A DNA stretch of 64,000 bases from Coriaria nepalensis (taxonomy: Eukaryota > Streptophyta > Magnoliopsida > Cucurbitales > Coriariaceae): NCBI GenBank assembly GCA_027186245.1, contig CP114496.1:9971001-10035000 (forward strand). Direction: 5' to 3'. The notes beneath the pieces were generated by a model. That model searched no databases, was not told where the DNA came from, and worked only from the letters and a program-made list of their open reading frames with translations. Of the stretch, positions 24,051-33,151 are shown in pieces. A program made the position numbers and the translations under genes. Each line of letters opens with the position of its first letter. Position 1 is the first letter of the stretch.

Positions 24051-24600
24051 ATGAAGATCCTTCTGGGTAGTTGCCTAAATTCCATTCCCAAGAAGAACTT
24101 CATCAATCCTAGAATTCTCATCTCAAATATAGATTGCATTTCATATTTGAGTTTCAGAATCAAACCATCATCATTTCTAGTGATTAATATATCATCAACA
24201 TATAATGAAATAAGGAGAAATGATGTACATGACTTCTAGACATAAAGAGTGTCATCACTATCACTCCTAGTGAAGCTTGAGATTATGAGATGGGCATCAA
24301 TTCTGTTGTACCAAGCTTTAAGAGCCTGTGTTAGACCATACAAGGCCTTCCTCAGTTTGAGAATGTTGTCTTCTTATCTCTTGACCTCAAAACCTTCTAG
24401 CTGATCCATAGATGTCTTCTTCTAGAATCTCATTTAAAAAGGCAGGTTAACATCTAATTGATGAATTGGCCATGCTTTTATTGCTACAAGAGTAATTAGA
24501 AGTTTGATGGTGTCCAATTTAGCTACTGGAGCAAAGGTTTCTGAGTAGTCGACCCCTTGTTGGTGAGAGTATCCTTTTAACTACCAATCCCTTATTGGCT
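24051..24600 (-). pseudogene. copia-2 reverse transcriptase remnant
   Basis: On the minus strand, the segment 24150-24420 reads as copia RT with several breaks: the tyrosine-aspartate core near the plus-strand ATATCATCAACATATAATG, and an upstream block for polypeptide linking Lys-Leu-rich finger sequence. It is the same RT section that gives YVDDL in copia-1 (19360), but heavily interrupted. Confidence 0.65.
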
Positions 24601-24794
24601 TGAAGTTTGATTGTGCCATGAATAAGTGAACATCTTCTTTTACTACATTTTCTTGCTGATCTGGAGTTTTAGTGGCATCAAACTCTTTCTTCCTACAGTC
24701 TCTCTTAATGTCCCAACCTCTTGCATCAAAAGCATATAGGTCTACGTCTACTGAAGTAATTGCTTTCAAGATACCCATTTATTTTGCAATGATT

Positions 24795-25334
24795 TCATAC
24801 AATCTGTTTTCTTTTGATATAATTGAATGAATTGTTTGGATGATTGTCCTTCTTTCGAGTTTTCTTATGGTTTTCCAACAAAGCACCCTCAAAAGTCTCT
24901 TGAGTTATGTTTGGGTGTCTTTTTTCATTTGCTTGCAGAGACCCCATGAGTTCACTCAAGGTGAGAATGGTGAGATCTTTGCTTTCTTCAATGGCATCCA
25001 CTTTGGAATCAAATTTGGATGGCAAAAAGATAAGTACCTTGCTGACAATGGAACTTTCTATGAATTCATCTATAAATATCCTTATTTGACTCACCACATC
25101 TTTCAGTTTTTCAATGTAAGATTGAATTTCCTCACCTTCCTTCATTCTTAATGCTTCAAACTCTCTTCTTACAACCAACAGAGTCACTGCTCTAACTCTA
25201 TGTATGCCATGAAATTCAGTCTGAATCGTGTCCCAAACCTTTCTACCATTTTTTGTGCTTAGAATTCTGGTATAGATTTCATTTGTGATGGCTGACTGAA
25301 TGATTGTCATTGCCCTATAATGTTTTTGCTTCAT
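24795..25334 (-). pseudogene. copia-2 gag
   Basis: 179-codon minus frame with the UBN2-type gag core: MKQKHYRAMTIIQSAITNEI, KVWDTIQTEFHG, VVRREFEALRMKEGE, IQSYIEKLKDVVSQI and LTLSELMGSLQANEKR. It is the longest intact frame of the element and begins near the truncated 5' LTR. Confidence 0.85.
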
Positions 25335-25353
25335 TTCCTTATTTTTCTGGTAT

Positions 25354-25436
25354 AGAGAGATCTAACTGAGAGTATAAATAATAAATCCAAAAGTCAACTC
25401 TAGAGTCAGATTTCTTAAACCAAGCATATTCTAACA
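25354..25436 (-). repeat. copia-2 5' LTR remnant
   Basis: Only the end of the LTR is left, similar to 23781-23880; the boundary with gag at about 25350 marks a deletion. Confidence 0.75.
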
Positions 25437-25790
25437 TAAACTTGCATCCATGTTGGCTATCAATTCTAATGCTGACAAAGAGTTGATTGTATGACAAATC
25501 AATTGTTTCTAATCTCCCATAACCAATCAACTTTTTGGGTATGGAACCGGACACGTAATCGCGAGAGACATTAAGGAGGCGAAGAGAGCGAAGGGAGTGT
25601 TTCTGATGAGGAATGTTGCGAGAGAAATTGTTATGAGAAAACCGAGTGATGATGATTCTATTACTTTTAGAGTTTTCATCGTGGAATTATAAATGTAAAT
25701 AAGGAAAGTTGGTAAGCTATTGTTAGTAGTGTATTTACCCATGGCCACAAAAATAATATATGTAAGAGCTTTCTTAAAAATATTGACTGA
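25437..25790 (-). pseudogene. RPK2-like pseudogene, N-terminal LRR segment
   Basis: Minus-strand reading gives RFSHNNFSRNIPHQ, LRLLNVSRDYVSGSIPKKLI, GYGRLETIDLSYNQL and RIDSQHGCKF, consecutive LRRs at the N-terminal side of an RPK2-type ectodomain. The signal peptide and first LRRs are not found. The MULE's left end lies only ~30 bp away, so it probably removed the gene's 5' end or inserted beside it. Confidence 0.7.
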
Positions 25791-25821
25791 TTGCTGCGAA
25801 GTGGCCAACCCAACAAGGCTT

Positions 25822-25952
25822 GGATTGCATGAAACTCATGCAGCCCGTGCAATTTGGGATGTCCAATATGGATCCAACGTCCTTTGGTAAGCCACGTCAC
25901 CCAGGGACAAATAGCATTGGTCACCGGATAAACCCGGTGACCCGCGTATTTT
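25822..25952 (+). repeat. MULE left terminal inverted repeat
   Basis: Roughly 65-70% identical by eye to the reverse complement of 32721-32846 over about 125 bp, including a perfect GTGCAATTTGGG and GGTGACCCG. Confidence 0.75.
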
Positions 25953-25970
25953 GTTTTTATTTTAATCTCT

Positions 25971-25996
25971 CCCCCCCTCCCCCCCCCCCCCCCCCC
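25971..25996 (+). repeat. Poly-C tract
   Basis: Seven C, TT-broken once, then a run of 18 C; lies just inside the left TIR. Confidence 0.8.
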
Positions 25997-26179
25997 TCCT
26001 CATTCTTTTTATAGTAAATTCAAAATATTTAGGGTTTAGAGTAAAATTAAGGTTTAGGTGATTTTGGGTAATTTTGAGATTTTATGTTTACTTTAGGATA
26101 TTACAAATAAAAATAATAGATGGAAATATAACAAATTACAAAAAAAAAAACTTAAATATTACATGAAAACATATTGACT

Positions 26180-28490
26180 ACTCTATGGCTCTGAAAAATA
26201 ATTATCTTGATTCCTATATTGTTCAGGCTGTGAGTACGAATTATAGCCATAGTAAGCATTCATGCTCCCACTCAGTTCGAACTGTGAGTTTGGATTTTCC
26301 CCACCTGTGTGGTCAAATAATAGGTATTTATTATTCCACCCTGTTCCCCAATTATTGGGCATTGTGACGGAATGTATTCTTTTGAAAAAAATAAATGAAT
26401 AAATAAACAAATAAAAATATTTAATTATTTAAATAAATAAATAAGTGCTTGAGCCTCATCTTCTAATCGAAGCTTACGAGCGACCGGCTGGGATGACGAG
26501 CCTTCACTTTGTTGAGTTGATGACCCACAACCGGCCTTTCGGCTCTACGTGTTGGCTTTCTTAGTTTGACTGCACTCTTCAAGCATTTATTTCCCCAATG
26601 AGTTGTAGCATACTCTTTAAATCATACTCCGACATCTTTATAAATAGGTTCAATATGGGCACCCGATTCATATGCAACATTAACGATATTCAAGTTCAAA
26701 TGAGCCATTTTTTCATCAAATTGATGAGTATATTCATCGATTGCTGGCCATATTTTTTAAAGATCCTCGTATTTTAATATTATTGAGGTAAACTTATTGA
26801 TGTGCCTGGTTCGATTTTGGATAGGACTATTTCTAGGTCATCATGTAATGATGATGGGGAAGACCTAATAATTGACTTGAAAAATGATTATCTTGCCTTC
26901 CTCGTCTATCTATTTATAGTATATTCTTTTTGGATGTTGAATTAAGCATTTTGTATAAGCAGTCATATTATAGGGGCATATGAAATACCTACATACTCGA
27001 AAGTTTTGCACGTGCACTGATAAAATCCATTTGTCGTCGTAATACGATATTCCTTCGACCTCGAATAGTTGTGCGATAAGGCCTTACGACATTTGTGCGC
27101 TAAAAATTCTATAATACCATAAAGTGCACAATGACCATTTTCCTTAACCCAAGTTGCTATTTATGCCTCTTCGCTAAAAAAATCATAAACATTGGGTGTG
27201 TAAATGCTGCAAGTGTCCATGGAGATGGGGTCCCTCGATTTTGTAGCTACAAGAGTGTTAATCATTTGAAAATCTGACTTAAGCTCGTTGTAACGCAATT
27301 CATCTACAACTTTCTAGAAATGCTTTAGGAATTGATACATATTCATCTCGGAATTCAGATGACATCGGAGATGAGATTTGAAGCTTTCACTCAATTACGG
27401 GGTCCTTTTACCTACACAGAAACATTTCTCACGTATACATGCGCCCACTTCTCACGCCTCTTGTAAATTCTTTGTAGTCGCTGGTTATCATGTAATTGTA
27501 GGCATCCAACATCTGAGCCAATGTTGTCTCGAAATCTTCCACTGAACAATCAAACAAAAGTCTCTTTTAGTCTTGCTTGAAAGCTTTGTTCCTTATTATC
27601 TACCAAGATTTTTCTTCACATTTTGTTTTATATGTCATATACAAATGAAGTGATGTGTGTCTTTAAAGATGTTGGGGATTGCAGCCAACATCATTGCATC
27701 TTGATCAATGAATAACAACATTGGCTCCTTGCCAGACATACATTCAACAAATGTAGTGAATAGCTATTGGAATTACTAAATTATTTCATCAAAAAGCAGG
27801 TAGGCCCTAAATAAAACTCTCTACCTATGGTGATTCAGACCAACAAAAACCTCAAGAGACATATTCTTATTGTTTGTTCGGTATGTCGTATCAAAAGAGA
27901 CAAAGTCTCTAAAAATTGCATAGTCATTTCACAAGCAATGGTCTGCCCAAAAAATATTTATGATGTGATTATCCTCATTAAACTGAGTTTTGCTATAAAA
28001 AATTGAAAGTCATTCAGAGAATGACTACAAACCAGTTTACAAGGACGAGACCCATACCATACTCTATATTTAAGCTTCATCGATTGCTGAGATAATTTTT
28101 TAGGTCGGATCGCGTGAACCCCACCCGATCTCTTCCAACGACCATACAAACCATCAGATCATGAGCTTGCTTTGGGCGAATGACAGCTCCCTTTGCACCG
28201 TCGATCTCAATCTATAGGAGCTTGTTTACACCTCTTTGCGACTGGAGCAAATGCTTTTTTGATGGTGCTGTCATCTCATAGTTATGAACCAAGTTCTAGC
28301 TATAAGTATAATACTTCTTATTTGGTTGTAATTGAACTTGAAAATGTACCACACAATTGCACCTTGTCTTTTGTCGTTCCCGCACAATATTTATATGTGG
28401 GTCTCTCAGCTCTCTTAACCCTTCCTTGCGCTAGAAAAACCTCGTATTTGTCAATCTGCCCTTGCTTATAAGTTGGTCGCCTTTGCAAAC
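26180..28490 (-). pseudogene. FAR1-type MULE transposase relic
   Basis: Not a single open frame, but minus-strand pieces follow the FAR1/MULE order: a FAR1 DNA-binding-like part near 28150-28500 (short Cys/His-containing pieces before GRWKRSGGVHAIRP), then VSFDTTYRTNNKNMSLEVFV near 27850-27905, VECMSGKEPMLLFIDQDAM near 27690-27750, THHF and a SWIM-like FYQCTCKTFEYVGIS near 26990-27050. The DDE first acidic residue (FDTTY) and second (IDQDA) are visible. Multiple stops: non-functional. Family role is cut-and-paste transposition. Confidence 0.7.
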
Positions 28491-30738
28491 GATGAACCCA
28501 ATATCACTTGCATAGTTGGTGTACCAATCATAAACATATTTAATATTATCCCACTATAGATGCAAAACATTTGTAGAGGATTCGTCCATTGCTTTCACAA
28601 TATCTTTTGTATAAGTCAAATTGGCTAGATTGAACAATAAATTTATTTGCAACACTATATCGACTACATAAAATATTTATGGTAGATACCAACCTTCCAA
28701 GATCAAGGAAGTATCGGAAAATATTTGTTGATCAATGTTTTGCCTTAATGCCATTTTGTTTGGGAACAAATTATTGAAGTGAGAAAAAATTGGGAGTACG
28801 AGAGTTTTTTTTAATGGTTTCTGCTAGCTTAGGATATAATGCGTAGGATTGTTGCCTTTAAATATTTATTATTGATATAGATGCGTAGTGAGGGATTAGC
28901 GGTAATTTGTTGTCTAGTTCTGACCATTTTTCACTAATATTTGACCATTTTTGATTAACATCTAACCATTTTTAATCGACTTTTGGCCACTTTTGACTCT
29001 CTTTTGACCACTTTTTATTTTCTAACCTCAATACTCTACGTATTGAGATCAAAGCCGTAAAGTATTTAGATCAGAGCCTTCTTAATCTCAAATGGATTAT
29101 ATATGTAATTTGCACATGTAATTTTGAAAGTGTATATTGTACATGTATTAGATGTTTAAGATGGTTATATTCACAATATGGATTGTACATCTAATTTAGA
29201 CTAAAAACAATAAGCATCAATTTGTAAAATTATATAAGGAATAAATTTCCCTTCATATATAAAGATTAATTTTTCATTCATATACTAAGAAAAGTTACAA
29301 GATTACAAATCTGTATAGTGTTGATAAATACCAAATATTATTTGACGGCAAAAGAGACGCATATTGTCCTCATAAATTAATATTAAATCTAGACTGGCGT
29401 AGTGATACTCTGGATATTTCAACATATACACACCACAATCCCCTTTCACAGTCCCTATATCCTCATATGAGCCAGTGACCACCTCAATCTCAAAAGGCTG
29501 AAGACCGCAGTCCATTCCATCGCTCTTTAATAGGTATGGGAGCATGATGCTGAAAGGTTTAAGCAATTCATTAATCTTTTTACTATAGTACTTGCTACTG
29601 GATAAGCTGGGAGAACTTTAATCTTCTCTTCAATAAAGTCCACAAGCAAGGCATCCCAATTCTCGTTCTTGATATTGAAAGGGATGTAAAGTTGGTTCGC
29701 GTACTTCCATGAGATACCGCCAACTGGGTTATGTCCCTTAACATAGTCTATCATCATTGAGTTCGCTTCCCATACGTGACTTAGGTGGTCCCCTCCTCCA
29801 ATTTGTAAAAAGTAATATTCTAATAATTTCCAAATACTAAAGGAACACATAATCTATGAAAACGGCAAACTAATCGATTGATTGATTGAACTTTTGTTGT
29901 CTCCTCCAAAATAAGAACATATACTCATCGATGTACTATAGAGAAAAAGAAAATCATAAGTTTAAAAAAATTAATTATTAAGAAATTCATCAAGAAATCC
30001 AATCGATTTTGAATAGTTAGGAAACTATATAGCCATGACTTAGGTTTGAGTATGTATTTAAAAAATTTTATATCTAGGTGAGTTCCATCAAAACATATGA
30101 TAGGTGACATGTTATGAGAAAATTAAGATTAATAAGTTATTAACATAACCATATATAACAAAAAATAATTTAATTTGGAGTAAAGATATGAATTTATACT
30201 TATGTCTCAGTTTTGGCCTCATACCATATCTGTATTGCTTTCTCGTTTGCCTTATTAGGAATACGAAGTGTCATTGCCTTTAATCCATTTTTCTTCTTAT
30301 ATTTTTGTTTTTTGCCTATGTCAGTAAAAAGGAATATGATTGTTGGACTAAACCTCCTCATCCTCTTATCTCATCTCGTCTCAAGTATAGGCAGAGTCAC
30401 ATATGACTTTATCGAATCCTCTGCTTTCTTATAAATTTGGCATTACTCAATCCATCACTAGCAAGGCCAGTGGACAGAGGTCCTGGTGGAGAGTCATAGT
30501 GATATGAAAATGAAGATATGGTGGGTGAAGGGGAATAATTAGGAGATGCGACTGGTGAGAGCAATTGCATCATCTTTATTAGCTTATTATCCATCTCATC
30601 AAACCGGCTCTTCACGTCTTCTCTCAATTCTCGGAACATGTTCTCGAATTTGTTTGTCTAACCAATAAAAAAATACTCAATCTTCTTCTCCAATACTCTA
30701 TAAGAAGAGTCCTCCTTATCAACTCCTTTGATACCTTC

Positions 30739-30930
30739 CTTCTTCTTTTTTTTTTTCATATTCTTCTTCTTCCTTTTCCTTTTCTTCTTCTTCTGTTTGT
30801 TTTCTTTTTTTTTCTTGTACTTCTAGCTGTTTTTTTTTTCTTCTTTTTATTTTTCTTCTTCTTCTTATTTTGCTCCTTCTTCTTATTCCAATTCTTCTTC
30901 TTCTTATTCCAATTCTTCCTTGGTTGGTTT
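30739..30930 (+). repeat. CTT/T-rich polypyrimidine tract
   Basis: About 190 bp of TTC/TTCT/T runs. On the minus strand it reads as long Lys/Glu-rich low-complexity peptide within the ULP1/DUF1985 relic, so it may be an expanded coding repeat. Confidence 0.85.
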
Positions 30931-32180
30931 CAAGATTCCACGAACGACAAGCTATATTAAATAAAGGTAAAAGTAATTCAATACTTAATCAAGATAAAGT
31001 AAAATAGTTTAATTAATTCAATAAAAAAATGCTTACATGTTTTTTCCTTGTCCATGTCTCGATATTTTCATGAGTTATTTCCTTTTTTACCTTCTTAATC
31101 AAAAGTCTATGAACGAGGGCTTTCTCCTTAATATTTTTCTTTAAGGTCTGAATGGTTTTCTCATAACTCGCTCTACCCCAAGGATAATGGCATAACTTAT
31201 TAAAATTATTGGCGATGCTCATCGTAAATTAGGAAATCTTATTCTTATTCCCTTTAGCCTAGATGACTTCCTCAATTAAATAGACAAGAGCTATTTGCAC
31301 AATTTCATCATCTTCATTGGTTCATGGGGCAACATTTGATTTGAATCTTCGTGCAAACTCTGAAAGTTGTGCACTCTTCCCACCAAGATACTTTCTCAAA
31401 AGGTGGTCATCTTTTTCTATCCACTTGATAACGTGGTGAGGATGGTATATATGACATTTTAGCCCCGTCACCATTGCAAATTCCCTAAGATCGAACCGCA
31501 CATGCTTCTTATGATGCTTAAACCATAACTCGTACTTCTTCTTGCACTCGGCTATTTGAAGAAGGAAAAAGTTTATAATTTGGCCAGAATTGGTAAGATC
31601 TGTCTTCACATCAAGAAAGTGGCCTAGACAAGTTGCTCTAAGCAATTGTAACTGTTTATGACTGAGCTTCTATTTTATGTCGGTGATCACAACTTCTTGC
31701 TTTGCTATCATAGTATAGTATGACACTTGAAGCGGAGACTGTCGTCGATTACGAGTTGAAGTTGGGGATAGATTAGAGGTTGATGACCCTAAAAAAAATT
31801 TAAAAATTGAATGTTAGTATTCCCAAATATTTAAGCTAATCAATATAAAAATACTTCAAAATTAAGAAAAAATAAAATGTGCTCAACAGGTCGATGTGAC
31901 CTCTTCACTAGTTGAAATGAGATGGTTTTTCAAGTGTATAAAAAATGCCACAATCATCTAGCCTTGGTCCTCTAATCATATGATTCCCGAAAGGCAGAAC
32001 TGAAGAACGCATTGTTTGGGACTCGGCATGCCCCCTCTTCTTTCTTTATACTATCGTTTTTTTGTTTCGGATATGGATTGAGCATTTTGTTGAGTATGGT
32101 TTTTGCGCTTGTTAACCTTCTTCTTTTGGATTGGACAACTGGATGCTCGAATCTTGCTCTACCACCTCTTTCTTTACCCA

Positions 32181-32345
32181 TAGAGTAACCCTAAGAGTTG
32201 AAGGGTACCTTTCACAGGTTGAGGTCAAGGATAACTCTATGGCTTGAAAGACCTCGACCTTGAAGGGTCCTTCGACCCTTAGGGGTTATTCTACGGGTCG
32301 AAAGGCCTTGACTTGTGAAGAGTCTTTCGACCCTTAGAGTTACTT
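32181..32345 (+). repeat. Tandem and inverted ~60-bp repeat with TTCGACCCTTA motifs
   Basis: GGGTCCTTCGACCCTTAGGGGTTA and AGTCTTTCGACCCTTAGAGTTA recur about 65 bp apart, and the left part (GTAACCCTAAGAGTTGAAGGG) is the inverse of the right edge. Overall the segment could fold on itself. Possibly a small foldback insertion inside the MULE cargo. Confidence 0.6.
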
Positions 32346-32720
32346 GAAAGTTTTAGGACGCTTACCAAATTATTCGAAGAAAGGTTTTCCAGTGTTGATT
32401 CTGATGTCGCTTCCATCTTAGCTTCCTCTTGAGGTAAAATTGAAGGATCATTTTCTTTCTTTCTTTTTTGTTGGTCTTTCTTCGCATTCTTACCAATTCG
32501 AGCCATCGAGAGTTTTCAAAATGCATTGGATTTGTTTTCGAGAGAGAATAGATTTGTGACTTCCAATGAGTTTGCAAGTTCAAATGGGCTCGTTGATGGA
32601 TGATGGAATAAAGATTCAAAGTTTTGAATGTGTATTAATGGAGAAAGATACGAAAGAAAAAAAAAGAAAATAGGAAGAAAAAAGAAGGGAATAGGGGTAG
32701 AAAAAAAATTAAAAAAATTA

Positions 32721-32846
32721 AATACACACGGGTCACCACGTATTTCTTACCGCACAATTCTTCCCTAAACAACGTGGTTTGCCCAAGGATGCCGGATCTA
32801 CATGAACGGCCCAAATTGCACAGGCTATATAGATACTATATAATCC
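32721..32846 (-). repeat. MULE right terminal inverted repeat
   Basis: Reverse complement aligns with 25822-25952; outermost bases AATCC at 32842-32846. Confidence 0.75.
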
Positions 32847-33151
32847 GGACACCATACATTCCGACCCCAACCCTAACCCAACAGGGCTTCGTATTTTAGT
32901 CTCTGCCACCTCTGGTCAATCACAACCTTTCTTCCTTCATATCCATACACCAATATATGTTCATATACCTTTCAATCAAAATTAAAATTTACAAAAAAAT
33001 TAATTTTTTGTACACTTACCAAACCAATCCAATCGAGTGAAAGTGTAAGGAAAATGGGGGCAATCAATTGTCTGAGAGAGGGAGTCAAAAACATACAACG
33101 CAAATATCACAGCCCTTTGGCCTTTGAGAGGCAAATCAATAATGATCTATT
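32847..33151 (-). other. 3' flank of the kinase gene
   Basis: No gene. The stop of the kinase gene is at 33152, so its 3'UTR occupies part of this stretch in minus sense. Confidence 0.5.

Larger units (their letters stand above)
23223..25436 (-). mobile_element. copia-2: internally deleted Ty1/copia element with perfect TSD
   Basis: Lies between perfect TAAAC target repeats in the RPK2-like pseudogene. The left (3') LTR of about 658 bp is complete; the right (5') LTR survives only as its last ~83 bp. Both end GTCAGATTTCTYAAACCAAGCATATTCTAACA. Inside, in minus sense, are a gag frame and a short RT region; protease, integrase and most of RT are deleted. It is an independent family from copia-1. 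Confidence 0.85.
29300..32510 (-). pseudogene. ULP1-like (C48) protease / DUF1985 gene relic carried by the MULE
   Basis: Minus-strand order: start-like MARIGKNAKKDQQKRKKE at 32506; a basic part at 31972-32181; DUF1985 at 31322-31645 (LWFKHHKKHVRFDLREFAMV, TGLKCHIYH); YPWGRASYEKTIQTLKKNI at 31013-31222; a Lys/Glu-rich stretch matching the pyrimidine tract; and a C48 region at 29303-29850 (YIPFNIKNENWDALLVDF, then GDCGVYMLKYPEYH). In C48 proteases the motif before W is normally a catalytic His; here it is Asn (NENW), while the DCG cysteine is kept. Frameshifts and a missing Asp make activity unlikely. Confidence 0.7.
25822..32846 (-). mobile_element. MULE (Mutator-like element) with ~125-bp TIRs, FAR1-type transposase relic and ULP1/DUF1985 cargo
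   Basis: The ends are inverted relatives: from 25822 inward and from 32846 inward both read GGATT...GCCYGTGCAATTTGGG, ...GATCC..., ...CCWTGGG / CTTTGG...CCACG, ...GGTGACCCG. The interior holds, both on the minus strand, a FAR1/MULE transposase relic (26.2-28.5 kb) and a SUMO-protease-like relic with DUF1985 (29.3-32.5 kb). That gene pair is typical of Kaonashi/ULP-type MULEs. Total ~7.0 kb. TSD not settled: a near repeat AACCCAACARGGCTT lies at 25807-25821 and at about 32877-32891, 30 bp beyond the right TIR edge. Confidence 0.75.

Noticed and set aside
24840..25151. 103-codon plus-strand frame
   Set aside because: Antisense shadow of the copia-2 gag frame.
32876..32890. AACCCTAACCC resembling telomeric repeat
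   Set aside because: Only about one and a half units; not a telomere relic.
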